From Bacillus sp. S/N-304-OC-R1 (GTDB lineage Bacteria > Bacillota > Bacilli > Bacillales > Cytobacillaceae): a stretch of 64,000 bases of DNA. The position numbers and the translations under genes are program-made. The notes under the pieces were generated by a model that had not been told where the DNA came from, did not search any database, and was given only the letters and a program-made list of their open reading frames with translations. Positions 8,671-18,025 of this stretch are shown here, one piece after another; positions within the stretch are counted from its first letter, which is position 1, and the number at the start of each line of letters is the position of its first letter. Location: positions 1 through 64,000 of the forward strand of contig NZ_JACWFE010000023.1 of assembly GCF_019749375.1 (NCBI RefSeq), read 5' to 3'.

Positions 8671-8677
8671 TTAAACA

Positions 8678-11600
8678 TTAATTCGTGCTCCTCTTAAATG
8701 GCCACCAATTTGCTTCTCCAAAGTTTTTCACCATAACAGGAATAAACAGCGGCAGCATAACAACTGCATATAAGAACAATCCAACAATGATAATAGCTGC
8801 AATCTGAAGTAATGAAAGCATTCCTGAAGGCATCATAGCTGCAAACGTTCCACCTAGGATAACCGCTGCTGAGATAATGACAGTTCCCATTTTTCTCATT
8901 GAAAGCAGCATCGCTTCTGCCACTGATAGATTTTTATATTCATTGAATCGGTCCATTAAGAAAATACTATAATCGACTCCTAATGCAATGAGAATGACAA
9001 AGCCGAAAAACGGTACGGCCCAGCTAATGCCGGAATAGCCGAATATGTTGACGAAAATGGCCTCATTAATAGCCATAGATGTAAAATACGTTAATATGAG
9101 TGAACCAATGATATAGGCTGGCATAATGATTGAACGGAATAAAAAGACTAAAATGATCGAAATTCCGGCTAACATTAAAATGACCGTGCGCGAGTAATCC
9201 TGTTCAGACATAGTGTTTAAATCAGCATTCGTACTTGTTACGCCGCCAACTGCCACTATTGCATTTTCTAATTTTGTACCTTTTGTCGCTCTTTTCACTG
9301 CAGACTTAATATCATCGATTTTGTTAATGGCTCCATTGGAATATGGATTCTCTTTAAAGATGACATCCATTGTCATAACTTTACGATCTTTAGACATATA
9401 AACATCTAGAACACGTGCAAATTCTTCATTATTCATAACATCTTCAGGCAAGTAAAATCCATCTTGAGTTCCAATGCTAGATAATCCGGATAAATAATTT
9501 TGCGCGGAGCCAAGTCCTTCAGATACTTGATTTAAGCCATCTGCACTCTGGTCTAATCCGTCTGTTAATTGACCAATTTGGCCGCCTAAATCTCCGAACC
9601 CTGTAAGAAGTTGCTTTTGTCCATCGTTAATGCTGCCTAATCCATTTGTCAGCTTTGGTACATTGCTGACAATTTGTCCTTGGCCATCCGCTAATTGTTG
9701 GAATCCTGCTTGCTGCGCTTCAATGCCTGCAATTAATTTTCCCAAGCCTGCCGCAAGATCTCCTTGGCCAGAAACTGCTTTTTCAAAACCGCTATTTGCT
9801 CCCGCCATGCCGGCATTAATTTTTGTTAATCCCGCATTCATTTCATTCATATTTGCAGAAAGACCTGTTAATTGCTGCTGAAGACCAGTAATCGTTTGTT
9901 TCATCGTCTGATACTGCTGGTCTGCTTCTAAGTCTGTATATTTCTGCTCTAAATAGCCGTACATGGCAGTATTTGCTTGCGTCATGCCATCAGCTAAGCC
10001 TGCTAATCCTGTACCACCCTTTTGATAATTTTCTGTAAGGCCATTTAAATTGCCTTGTAATTCTTTATAACCGCCAAGCAATTCCTGGTAGGCTTTAAGC
10101 AAATCCTCTGCTCCTGTTTTTGATTGTTCTAAGCCTGCTTTTATTTGGTCAGAGCCTGCTGTTCCTTGACGGATGCCATTTTCAATCTTCGCAAGATTTG
10201 TATGAATAGCTTGAAGTCCTGTCTGGATCTCATTTGTTCCGGAAATTAATCCTTGTATTCCGTTTGTTGCTTCTTTTAATTTCGGCTCTGATTTAGCTAA
10301 TTCACTGCCTGCTTCACTTAAGCCTTTGCTAATTTTATCAAGTCCATCTTTACCGTCCCCAAGGCCTTTCTCAAGGGTTTCAGCTTGCTTGGCAACGAAG
10401 AAATCCTCAAGAGGTTCACCAGTAGGACGTGTGACAGAACGGACCGTATCGACAAGATCAACCTTTTCAAGTTCTTTGCTGATACGCTCTGCTAGACCAA
10501 TATATTCGGTTGAATCCATTCTTTCATCATTTTTCAATACGACCTTAGTTGGCATTGATTCTCCAGGACCAAAGCTGTCTGCAATCCTGTTGAAGGCCTT
10601 TATCGAATTCACATCGCCGCTAATTTCTTCGAGAGAGTTATAGGATAATTCCCCATCATAGGTTACGAGAAATGGAACACAGATGGCTGCCACAATAATT
10701 AAGGCCAGAAAAGGACGTGCCAATGAAAACTTCCCAACTGCCCCCCAAAGCTTGCTTTCCCCATGATCGGCTGTTTTCTTAGATGGCCAGAATATTTTCC
10801 GTCCTAAAACGGCCATGAAGAACGGCACAATCGTAAATAAAGCAATAATTAGAATCGCTACACCAATCGCAACAGCCGCGGCTGATTGGTAAAGAATAAA
10901 TTGTGAAAATCCAATCGCTGCGAAACCGATCATCACGGCAATTCCGCTGAAAAATACAGTACGGCCCGCATTACGGTATGTCTCTACAATCGCTTCAGCT
11001 ATGCTCTCCTTCTGTGAAAGTTCTTCTTTAAATCGGCTTAGAAGGAGGATACAATAATCTGTTCCAATTCCAAAGAGAACCGCAACAAGGAAGATCTGCG
11101 TATAGTTGGATAATGGAAAATCAAATTTATCTACTAGAAATCCGACAATTGACTGTGAAGCTAAATAAGTAAATCCAACTGTTAATAATGGAATAATCGG
11201 CGCAACAACGGATCTAAATACAAGCAAAAGCACAATCAGAATAAATGCAACTGTAATTCCTTCTGTTTTCTTTAACCCTTCTTGTGAGCTCGTCATTAGA
11301 TCTTCATTGATCAGCCATTGACTCGTATAATAATGTTCTACTTTTATATCTTTTAACGTGTCGTAAAGAGCCTTTCGCAATTCTTTCGGCTCTCGGTCAT
11401 TCCAGCTTATTGTAACTGATGCAAGGATAGATTTTCCGTCCTTTGACACTAGCTGGTCTTTCAGGCTTGCCTCATAAAAATGAGTAAGTATCTCAGTAAT
11501 GCCAAGCTCCTTTTCTTTTTCTTTTAAAAGGTTAATGGCCTTTTCTGCTTCTTGAATATCTTCTTTGGAAAGCTTTTTATCATTATGGAAAACGAGAGCT

Positions 11601-11806
11601 ACGCTCGTTTCATCACCGCCGCCCTCCTGCTTGCGAACATCGTCCATAATTTTTCCGGCAAGAGAAGATGAATATTCATCAGGCACTGTAATCTGCCCTT
11701 TATCCCGAACTAAATCTGCCATATTAGGGGCAGCAAAAAGCATGCCTGCTACAATAACTATCCAAGCAATCATCACTAGCCATTTATTTTTTATGATTCC
11801 ATTCAC
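8678..11806 (-). CDS. MMPL-family RND exporter with coiled-coil stalk (YdgH-like)
   Basis: 1042 residues. Two six-helix membrane halves (first TM at residues 8-30 and five between about 180 and 375; the same pattern after residue 840) carry the MMPL signatures GIGTDYCILLLSRF and ALGVDYSIFLMDRF. The large external domain between about residues 480 and 770 consists of glycine-spaced amphipathic repeats (GLxxIxxGLxxANxGF type) with no predicted membrane segment, resembling the coiled stalk of YhgE/Pip and YdgH proteins. It probably exports lipids or hydrophobic drugs using the proton gradient. It follows the MarR gene by 3 nt, the same MarR-MMPL order as B. subtilis ydgG-ydgH, so it is probably controlled by that regulator. 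Confidence 0.9.
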   Translation of the reverse strand: MNGIIKNKWLVMIAWIVIVAGMLFAAPNMADLVRDKGQITVPDEYSSSLAGKIMDDVRKQEGGGDETSVALVFHNDKKLSKEDIQEAEKAINLLKEKEKELGITEILTHFYEASLKDQLVSKDGKSILASVTISWNDREPKELRKALYDTLKDIKVEHYYTSQWLINEDLMTSSQEGLKKTEGITVAFILIVLLLVFRSVVAPIIPLLTVGFTYLASQSIVGFLVDKFDFPLSNYTQIFLVAVLFGIGTDYCILLLSRFKEELSQKESIAEAIVETYRNAGRTVFFSGIAVMIGFAAIGFSQFILYQSAAAVAIGVAILIIALFTIVPFFMAVLGRKIFWPSKKTADHGESKLWGAVGKFSLARPFLALIIVAAICVPFLVTYDGELSYNSLEEISGDVNSIKAFNRIADSFGPGESMPTKVVLKNDERMDSTEYIGLAERISKELEKVDLVDTVRSVTRPTGEPLEDFFVAKQAETLEKGLGDGKDGLDKISKGLSEAGSELAKSEPKLKEATNGIQGLISGTNEIQTGLQAIHTNLAKIENGIRQGTAGSDQIKAGLEQSKTGAEDLLKAYQELLGGYKELQGNLNGLTENYQKGGTGLAGLADGMTQANTAMYGYLEQKYTDLEADQQYQTMKQTITGLQQQLTGLSANMNEMNAGLTKINAGMAGANSGFEKAVSGQGDLAAGLGKLIAGIEAQQAGFQQLADGQGQIVSNVPKLTNGLGSINDGQKQLLTGFGDLGGQIGQLTDGLDQSADGLNQVSEGLGSAQNYLSGLSSIGTQDGFYLPEDVMNNEEFARVLDVYMSKDRKVMTMDVIFKENPYSNGAINKIDDIKSAVKRATKGTKLENAIVAVGGVTSTNADLNTMSEQDYSRTVILMLAGISIILVFLFRSIIMPAYIIGSLILTYFTSMAINEAIFVNIFGYSGISWAVPFFGFVILIALGVDYSIFLMDRFNEYKNLSVAEAMLLSMRKMGTVIISAAVILGGTFAAMMPSGMLSLLQIAAIIIVGLFLYAVVMLPLFIPVMVKNFGEANWWPFKRSTN

Positions 11807-11809
11807 GGT

Positions 11810-12271
11810 TTATTCCTCCACCTGTGGATTCTTACTTTCTATTAAAATTTGATTCAGCTTTTCATAGGTTTTTATAAATTGAGTAATTTCCTCTTGGTCG
11901 AACTGGGTAATAAAAGACTCGACAAGCTTATAAATGCGTTCTTCCGTTTGATTGAACAGCTCATTACCTTTATCTGTTAGCGTTAAATAAACAACACGTC
12001 GATCATTCTCATCTCGTGTTCGCTGAATCAGCCCCTTTTCAAATAGACGGGTAATGATAGCGGTTATCGCACTTTTTTGTACATTGAACTGCTCCGCTAG
12101 TTGTGATGACGTGCAGGATCCAACATTACTGATATACCGTAATGTGTAGTGCTGATCATTCGTTAAATCACTGCCAATTTGCTCCTTTACGAGGCACTCA
12201 GCCTTTCTTTGGACTGAGAATGACAGCTCTATATATTTATTAATGAGCTCTTTAATTATTTTATCTGTCAT
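11810..12271 (-). CDS. MarR-family regulator (YdgG-like)
   Basis: 153 residues with a central winged helix: TSSQLAEQFNVQKSAITAIITRLFEKGLIQRTRDENDRRVVYLTLTDKG, the classic MarR recognition helix and wing (DERD-like DENDRR). Flanking helices would form the dimer interface. It is the first gene of a two-gene unit with the MMPL exporter, so it is most simply a ligand-responsive autorepressor. Upstream AT-rich DNA with repeated TGTTTAA elements (12303-12330) is a candidate operator. Confidence 0.88.
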   Translation of the reverse strand: MTDKIIKELINKYIELSFSVQRKAECLVKEQIGSDLTNDQHYTLRYISNVGSCTSSQLAEQFNVQKSAITAIITRLFEKGLIQRTRDENDRRVVYLTLTDKGNELFNQTEERIYKLVESFITQFDQEEITQFIKTYEKLNQILIESKNPQVEE

Positions 12272-12301
12272 GAAATTGATTACACCCCCATCTATTAATT
12301 C

Positions 12302-12333
12302 TACTGTTTAATTGTTCAACTGTTTAACTATTA
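12302..12333. promoter_or_regulatory. candidate MarR operator, repeated TGTTYAA
   Basis: Three near-copies of TGTTTAA/TGTTCAA spaced 8-10 nt apart immediately upstream of the MarR start codon. The position fits an autoregulatory site, but symmetry is imperfect. Confidence 0.3.
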
Positions 12334-12390
12334 ACGTATTTAACTTTAATGTCCTGTATAGTGATTGTCAATTATTTTCTTTTTTAGAAT

Positions 12391-12426
12391 AAAAAAACCT
12401 GCAGGGAAGCTCCTGCAGGCTTTTTA
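12391..12426 (-). terminator. terminator after NlpC/P60 gene
   Basis: Two copies of CCTGCAGG separated by 6 nt form an 8-bp stem. In the minus direction it runs into a T-rich tract (+ strand aaaaaaa), and on the plus side there is a TTTTTATT tail. Confidence 0.8.
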
Positions 12427-12429
12427 TTC

Positions 12430-13449
12430 TTATTTAAGATATCTTCTTGCACCGGAAAATTCAGATTTATATGGTTCTACATTTATGGAGATGATTTCAA
12501 CTGATCTTGAGAAATTTGGCGAGTGTATCATTTTTCCGTTTCCTATGTACATCGATACGTGGTGAACTGCCCCTTTTCCCTTATTATGTGCAAAGAACAT
12601 TAGATCACCAGGCTGCAGATTTTTCTTTTCTACAGCTATTCCCTGCTTCGCCTGTTCAGATGAGTCTCTTGGAATCAAAATACCATGCTGTTTATAGATA
12701 CTATAAGTAAAGCCTGAACAGTCAAATCCATATGCTGAATTACCTGCCCAAAGATAAGGAATATCTAAAAACTTTTTACCCGTATCTACTAAGTCCTTTT
12801 GGGAAGGCTTTGGGATACTCTCATAATTATGGAATTGCTTGATGTTCTGTTTTTGAAAATACTTTATTTCTTTTTTAGGAGTAAGTACCTGAAGCCAATC
12901 CTTTTCTTCCTTCACAATCGGCAGTATAGTATTAAAACTGATTTCCATGAATTTGCTCTTTGTCGAGGCTTCATTGTATAGGTTTGCCTTGTTTACGGAT
13001 ACGAGGGCAATGGAACAATCTTGGTTGTTTAGGTCATATTCGGATATATGGGATTTAGGGACCCACCCTGGATAGCCGCTTTTATTTTTTGATGTCTCTT
13101 GATCATTAACCGCAATTTTGTACCAATTTCCACTGTTTTTTAAAATGGTCACCTCTTGCCCATATAGAGCTTGAGATTCAATTTTTCCTAGTAGCCAAAG
13201 CTTCTGCTGTTTCGTCATATTTTTTGTCCAATTGGCAAGATCCACTGGAGCAGAAATGACAGGCTGATCAATCGCCCTTGTCATATTTGGTTCCTTCCAT
13301 AGAGTGGTTACAGCCACATTGACAACATACTTCTTTGTTTGAGCTGGTTTATAGCAGATTCCATTATCAGCAGGGGAGGCAAATGTCGTTTGTGTATGTA
13401 GAAAAACTAGAATTAAGGTTAATAGAATCCCTGTTACATACTTTTTCAA
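12430..13449 (-). CDS. secreted SH3b-NlpC/P60 endopeptidase (YkfC-like)
   Basis: 339 residues with a cleavable signal peptide (MKKYVTGILLTLILVFLHTQTTFA). Residues about 45-210 contain two bacterial SH3-like segments (NVAVTTLWKEPN, then VSVNKANLYNEAS, with PGWVPKSHI). The C-terminal ~120 residues are an NlpC/P60 peptidase: catalytic Cys in FDCSGF, His in AVHHVSMYIG and third polar His in MIHSP. This layout is that of gamma-D-glutamyl-L-diamino acid endopeptidases that cut peptidoglycan stem peptides. It is secreted or wall-associated. A single-gene unit with its own terminator and a good ribosome site (AGGAGGATTAACTTG). Confidence 0.88.
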   Translation of the reverse strand: MKKYVTGILLTLILVFLHTQTTFASPADNGICYKPAQTKKYVVNVAVTTLWKEPNMTRAIDQPVISAPVDLANWTKNMTKQQKLWLLGKIESQALYGQEVTILKNSGNWYKIAVNDQETSKNKSGYPGWVPKSHISEYDLNNQDCSIALVSVNKANLYNEASTKSKFMEISFNTILPIVKEEKDWLQVLTPKKEIKYFQKQNIKQFHNYESIPKPSQKDLVDTGKKFLDIPYLWAGNSAYGFDCSGFTYSIYKQHGILIPRDSSEQAKQGIAVEKKNLQPGDLMFFAHNKGKGAVHHVSMYIGNGKMIHSPNFSRSVEIISINVEPYKSEFSGARRYLK

Positions 13450-13604
13450 GTTAATCCTCCTATGATGTTATTTAATATAGAATACCATTTTTTAGTAGAA
13501 TTGTATTTGTGTTTTGAGAAAAAATTTTTGAAGGAAATTGCCAGTAAGTTTTTTAGTGTTTGCGCCGGATATTTGAATAAGCAGGACTCTTTTTAAAAGT
13601 AGAT

Positions 13605-13803
13605 TTATCGGACAGCCTTTGGGATTTCATTAGGATTTTTGTCCAATAAATAGGGTTATCGGACAGCTTTTGGGATTTTACTAGAGTTCTTGTCCAATAA
13701 AATGGTTTATTGGACAGGTTTTGAGGTTTTACTAGAGTTCTTGTCCAATAAACTGGTTTATCGGACAGGTTCGGGGACTTTACTAGAGTTCTTGTCCAAT
13801 AAG
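13605..13803. repeat. 51-bp tandem repeat array (family A, locus 2)
   Basis: Four copies of a 51-bp unit, with GGACAG(G/C) starting at 13610, 13661, 13712 and 13763. Each holds TGTCCAATAA and TTATYGGACA arms 6 nt apart, the same pair of arms and the same period as the array at 3380-3650, although the ~25-nt spacer differs (here ttactagagttct). Located between two genes transcribed in the same direction, in a 467-nt gap that otherwise contains only the ABC terminator. Confidence 0.88.
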
Positions 13804-13873
13804 CGATTCTCTTAAAGTTATACGACAGGGAGAATACCTTTTGTTGCTATGACCATAGATCAAAAAGTAATCG

Positions 13874-13905
13874 CAAAAAAGCCTGATCCCTAAGCGGAAT
13901 CAGGC
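13874..13905 (-). terminator. terminator after heterodimeric ABC exporter
   Basis: GCCTGAT (13881-13887) and ATCAGGC (13899-13905) form the stem; minus-strand T-run of six follows. Confidence 0.85.
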
Positions 13906-13916
13906 AATAAATCCAA

Positions 13917-15773
13917 TTATACGGCTATGTCTTTCTCGAACTGGCTATTGTAAAGGTCTGCGTAGAAACCATTTGCTTCGAGCAGTTCTTGATGAGTGCC
14001 CTGCTCGATGACTTTTCCTTGATCCATGACTAAAATCAAATCCGCATCGCGAATAGTTGATAGGCGATGAGCAATGACAAAGCTTGTTCTTCCTTCCATT
14101 AAACGGTTCATCGCTTGCTGAATTAAGGCTTCTGTACGGGTATCGACACTAGAGGTGGCTTCATCGAGAATCATAATAGGCGGATCAGCCAATACGGCGC
14201 GAGCAATCGTGAGAAGCTGCTTTTGACCCTGAGAAATATTTGATGCTTCCTCATTTAGGACAGTATCATATCCCTCTGGCAGAGTACGGATAAAATGATC
14301 AGCATACGCTGTTTTCGCTGCTGCAAGGATTTCCTCATCGGTAGCGTCTCTCTTTCCATAACGAAGGTTTTCCTTAATAGTTCCATTAAAGAGCCATGTG
14401 TCTTGTAGAACCATGCCAAATGTGGAGCGCAAATCCCCCCGTGCCATTTCACGAGTATCAAAACCATCTATCGTAATCTTTCCGCCATTCAGTTCGTAAA
14501 ACCTCATGAGCAGGTTGATTAAGGTTGTTTTTCCAGCACCGGTTGGTCCGACGATGGCAACGGTCTGGCCAGGCTGAACATGAAGATTCATATCCTCAAT
14601 TAATAACTCTTCCGCATAGCCGAAATCCACATGCTCGAATGCAACCTCCCCTTTAGGGCGCTCAAGCTTAGCCGTTTTCACTTCCTTGACTTCTTCCTCT
14701 TCGTCAAGCAATTCGAAGACGCGTTCTGCTGCTGCCACTGTTGACTGAATGATGTTCGCGATATTAGCTGTTTGCATAATCGGCTGAGTAAACTGACGGG
14801 AGTAGGTGATGAATGCTTGAATATCTCCAATTGAAATCGCCCGTTTTGTAACAAGAATTCCCCCGACAATACAGATTAGCACATAGCTTAGGTTGCCAAT
14901 AAAGGACATCATCGGCATGATGATACCTGAGATAAATTGTGCTCTTCGACCGGCATCATACAATTTTTCATTAACTTCATCAAATTCTGCTATCGCTTTT
15001 TCCTCATGGCCAAAGGCTTTAACAACCTGATGACCTGTATACATTTCTTCAATATGGCCGTTTAATTGACCTAGTGACTTCTGCTGATTAGCAAAATGCT
15101 TCTGTGATCTTTTTAAAATCGGTCCAATAACAAAGATTGAAAGCGGCAAACTGACAATCGAGATTAATGTCAGCAGCGGGCTGATGGTTAACATCATAAT
15201 AATGATTCCTACAATAGTAACCACGGATGTAATAAATTGCGTCAAACTTTGCTGAAGTGTACTGCCAATTGTATCAATATCATTTGTGACTCGGCTAAGT
15301 ATCTCACCGTTTGGACGTCCGTCAAAATATTTAAGCGGCAGTTTTTCAAGCTTTTTATTAACGTCCTCCCTTAAGTCATAAACCGTTTTTTGGGCTACAC
15401 TCGACATAATGAATTGCTGAATATAGCTGAACAGACTGCTTGTTACATACAATCCTGCTAAAAGCAGCAGCAAATTTCGAATCGTTGTAAAATCAATTCC
15501 GGCACCTGGCACACCCTTTAATTTTCCATATATCCCTTCAAATAGCTCCGTTATGGCATTTCCCATAATCTTCGGTCCGGCAATCATGAAAACAGTGCTC
15601 ATAATAGCAGCCAAAAATACAGCTAGTAATTGGTTGCGTCTCGGTTTTAAGTAGCCGATCAAACGTCGGAATGTTCCTTTAAAGTCCTTTGCTTTCTGAC
15701 CAGCCATCATCATATTTCCATGTCCCATTGGACCGCCGCCGTGACGAGGTTGATGCTTCATTTGTGAACTCAT
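13917..15773 (-). CDS. ABC exporter half-transporter, canonical subunit (YfiC-like)
   Basis: 618 residues: six membrane helices in the first ~340 residues after a His/Met/Gly-rich N-terminal tail (MKHQPRHGGGPMGHGNMMMAG), then a nucleotide-binding domain with Walker A GPTGAGKTT, signature ISQGQKQ and Walker B IMILDEATSSVD with the catalytic Glu, and H-loop IAHRL. It overlaps the upstream half-transporter gene by 4 nt (ATGA), so the two are translated together, as in heterodimeric YfiB/YfiC, BmrC/BmrD and LmrC/LmrD multidrug exporters. This subunit holds the hydrolytically competent Walker B. Confidence 0.9.
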   Translation of the reverse strand: MSSQMKHQPRHGGGPMGHGNMMMAGQKAKDFKGTFRRLIGYLKPRRNQLLAVFLAAIMSTVFMIAGPKIMGNAITELFEGIYGKLKGVPGAGIDFTTIRNLLLLLAGLYVTSSLFSYIQQFIMSSVAQKTVYDLREDVNKKLEKLPLKYFDGRPNGEILSRVTNDIDTIGSTLQQSLTQFITSVVTIVGIIIMMLTISPLLTLISIVSLPLSIFVIGPILKRSQKHFANQQKSLGQLNGHIEEMYTGHQVVKAFGHEEKAIAEFDEVNEKLYDAGRRAQFISGIIMPMMSFIGNLSYVLICIVGGILVTKRAISIGDIQAFITYSRQFTQPIMQTANIANIIQSTVAAAERVFELLDEEEEVKEVKTAKLERPKGEVAFEHVDFGYAEELLIEDMNLHVQPGQTVAIVGPTGAGKTTLINLLMRFYELNGGKITIDGFDTREMARGDLRSTFGMVLQDTWLFNGTIKENLRYGKRDATDEEILAAAKTAYADHFIRTLPEGYDTVLNEEASNISQGQKQLLTIARAVLADPPIMILDEATSSVDTRTEALIQQAMNRLMEGRTSFVIAHRLSTIRDADLILVMDQGKVIEQGTHQELLEANGFYADLYNSQFEKDIAV

Positions 15774-17494
15774 GCGATTTCCTCCTCTGAGAGCTGGGAC
15801 TCAACAATTTCACGGTACACTTTATTGTTTTCTAACAGCTCTTTGTGCGTTCCCATGCCGACCATTTTCCCTTTATCTAACACAATGATCCGATCTGCAT
15901 CCATAACAGAGCTAACCCGCTGTGCTACGATAATGACCGTAGAATTTTGGGTTTCATCTATTAAGGCATGGCGCAATTTTGCATCTGTTTTGTAATCTAG
16001 AGCTGAGAAGCTGTCATCGAAAATATAAAGATCTGGTTTTCTCACAAGTGCTCTCGCAATCGATAAGCGCTGCTTTTGCCCACCGGATACGTTGGATCCT
16101 CCTTGCGAAATCATCGAATCATAGCGATTTTCCATTTTATTAATAAACTCTTCAGCCTGAGCAATCTTAGCCGCATGCTCAATTTCTTCCTGTGTGGCAT
16201 CTTCTTTTCCGAAGCGGATATTTTCTGCTATCGTTCCGGAAAATAACAAAGCCTTCTGCGGTACGAAGCCGATTTTTGAACGAACTTCTTCGTGAGCTGC
16301 CTCTTTCACATTTACACCATTGATTCGAACAACTCCGCTTGTCGTATCATAGAAACGCGGAATTAAGTTTACTAGCGTTGTTTTTCCCGCTCCTGTACCG
16401 CCAATAATAGCAGTGACCTCCCCAGGTTGAGCTTTGAAGCTAATATCAGCTAAAGCCGGTTCCTCTGCTCCGGGATAATGGAATGTTACATTCTCAAACT
16501 CTAATGTTCCACGCTCCTTATTAGCTGTTTCCTTTCCTTCATTGATTAAAGTCGGCTTCATTTCAAGCACCTCATTAATCCGTTTTGCTGAAACAGCAGC
16601 ACGAGGAACCATCACAAACATCATCGATGCCATAACAAGGGCAAACATGATCTGCATCACATATTGAATAAACGCCATTAAATCACCAATATGCATACTG
16701 CCATTGTCAATGCGAATTCCGCCAAACCAAATAATCGCAACAATCGTTAAATTCATAACAAGCATCATGACTGGCATCATGGCAGCCATTACTTTATTTA
16801 CTTTAATCGAAACTTCTGTAATATCTTTATTAGCTTTTTGCAAACGGACCTGCTCTTGGTTTTCCTGGTTAAAAGCACGGATAACCCGAATGCCTGTCAA
16901 ATTTTCACGCAATACTAAGTTCAATTGATCCAAACGTTTTTGAACTAGTTTAAAAAGTGGAATCCCTTTTCTCATAATAAGAAGAATTGTTCCAACAAGA
17001 ATGGGGATAATTGCTACAATGACAAGTGATAATTTAGCATCTTTGGAAACCGCCATAATAACGCCGCCGACAAACATAATCGGCGCACTGACGACCATTC
17101 TTAACATCATGATAACGACCTGCTGAATTTGAGTAATATCATTGGTCGTTCTCGTAATTAGAGATGCTGTGCCAATCTGGTCAAATTCCTGAAGAGAGAA
17201 ATTTTCTACATGAGTAAATACTTTCCTGCGCAAATCCCGTCCAAGCCCCATTGCAGCTTTAGATGAGAAATAACTTGCTGCAGCGGAGGCAAGCATTCCG
17301 ATTGCGGCTATTAAAAGCATGAATCCGCCAATCTTCCATATATAAGGCTTGTCGCCCAATACAACTCCCTTATCGATAATATCTGACATTAATGTTGGTA
17401 AATAAAGATCAGCCATCGACTGGATAAATACAAGACCAAACACAGCCAGGACAATCCACTTATAAAAGGTAAGATTTTTCAGTAGTTTAATCAT
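15770..17494 (-). CDS. ABC exporter half-transporter, degenerate subunit (YfiB-like)
   Basis: 574 residues with six membrane helices and a nucleotide-binding domain: Walker A GGTGAGKTT, signature VSGGQKQR, Walker B LYIFDDSFSALD. The residue after Walker B is Asp instead of the catalytic Glu, and the H-loop position reads VAQRV, Gln in place of His. That marks this as the degenerate half of an asymmetric heterodimer, as in BmrC/TM287-type subunits. It overlaps the MarR gene by 8 nt and the partner gene by 4 nt, forming one operon MarR-ABC-ABC. Likely a drug or lipid exporter in the cytoplasmic membrane. Confidence 0.9.
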   Translation of the reverse strand: MIKLLKNLTFYKWIVLAVFGLVFIQSMADLYLPTLMSDIIDKGVVLGDKPYIWKIGGFMLLIAAIGMLASAAASYFSSKAAMGLGRDLRRKVFTHVENFSLQEFDQIGTASLITRTTNDITQIQQVVIMMLRMVVSAPIMFVGGVIMAVSKDAKLSLVIVAIIPILVGTILLIMRKGIPLFKLVQKRLDQLNLVLRENLTGIRVIRAFNQENQEQVRLQKANKDITEVSIKVNKVMAAMMPVMMLVMNLTIVAIIWFGGIRIDNGSMHIGDLMAFIQYVMQIMFALVMASMMFVMVPRAAVSAKRINEVLEMKPTLINEGKETANKERGTLEFENVTFHYPGAEEPALADISFKAQPGEVTAIIGGTGAGKTTLVNLIPRFYDTTSGVVRINGVNVKEAAHEEVRSKIGFVPQKALLFSGTIAENIRFGKEDATQEEIEHAAKIAQAEEFINKMENRYDSMISQGGSNVSGGQKQRLSIARALVRKPDLYIFDDSFSALDYKTDAKLRHALIDETQNSTVIIVAQRVSSVMDADRIIVLDKGKMVGMGTHKELLENNKVYREIVESQLSEEEIA

Positions 17495-17972
17495 TGGATC
17501 CTTCTCCTTGTTCTAAAGTCATTTCCTCTAGAAAATTGGCAATCTGATTGAGAGAAGCCATTAATTCGTTATATTGCTGATCAGAAAGGGTATCTGCCGC
17601 TGCTTTAAATGCCTGCGTCATACTCCCCTCCTCTGTCTTCAAGTGATTGTATAGCTTTTTTCCTTCTTCACTAAGAATTAACTGCATTTCTCTTCGATTC
17701 TCTTTAACGGGATGACGATCAATATAGCCCGCTTGAACTAGTCCATCTACCGCTTGGCTTAGTGTGCTCTTTGGAAACTGCATAATCTGACCAACCTCTT
17801 TTTGCGTCATTTCCCCACGCGAAGCAAAGGTCATAAATACTGCATATTGCGGAACCGTCAGATTATTTTTGATAGCTGTTTTTTGCACAACCTTCTTTAA
17901 GCTTACATTCACACGCCAAAAATTATGGAAAAGCTCACTGGAGCGCTTAGAAGAATGTTGATCAGATTTCAT
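17487..17972 (-). CDS. MarR-family regulator of the ABC exporter operon
   Basis: 161 residues. The winged helix reads TQKEVGQIMQFPKSTLSQAVDGLVQAGYIDRHPVKENRREMQLILSEEGKKL, with the MarR wing. The start codon is preceded by GGAGTTATGTAA. It is the first gene of the ABC operon, with 8-nt overlap to the next gene, so it probably represses its own operon until a ligand binds. A perfect inverted repeat GTTCAT-AA-ATGAAC lies 28 nt upstream of the start. Confidence 0.88.
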   Translation of the reverse strand: MKSDQHSSKRSSELFHNFWRVNVSLKKVVQKTAIKNNLTVPQYAVFMTFASRGEMTQKEVGQIMQFPKSTLSQAVDGLVQAGYIDRHPVKENRREMQLILSEEGKKLYNHLKTEEGSMTQAFKAAADTLSDQQYNELMASLNQIANFLEEMTLEQGEGSND

Positions 17973-17999
17973 TTACATAACTCCATTCATTTTTGGATT

Positions 18000-18025
18000 G
18001 TTCATAAATGAACTGTTCTAGAATG
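18000..18025. promoter_or_regulatory. candidate MarR operator upstream of ABC operon
   Basis: Perfect inverted repeat GTTCATAAATGAAC (18000-18013), followed by a second palindromic element TTCTAGAA (18016-18023). The site lies just upstream of the MarR gene in the 5' region of the operon. Confidence 0.5.

Noticed and set aside
12302-12333. Firm MarR operator
   Set aside because: The TGTTYAA elements are direct rather than inverted repeats, so kept only as a low-confidence candidate.
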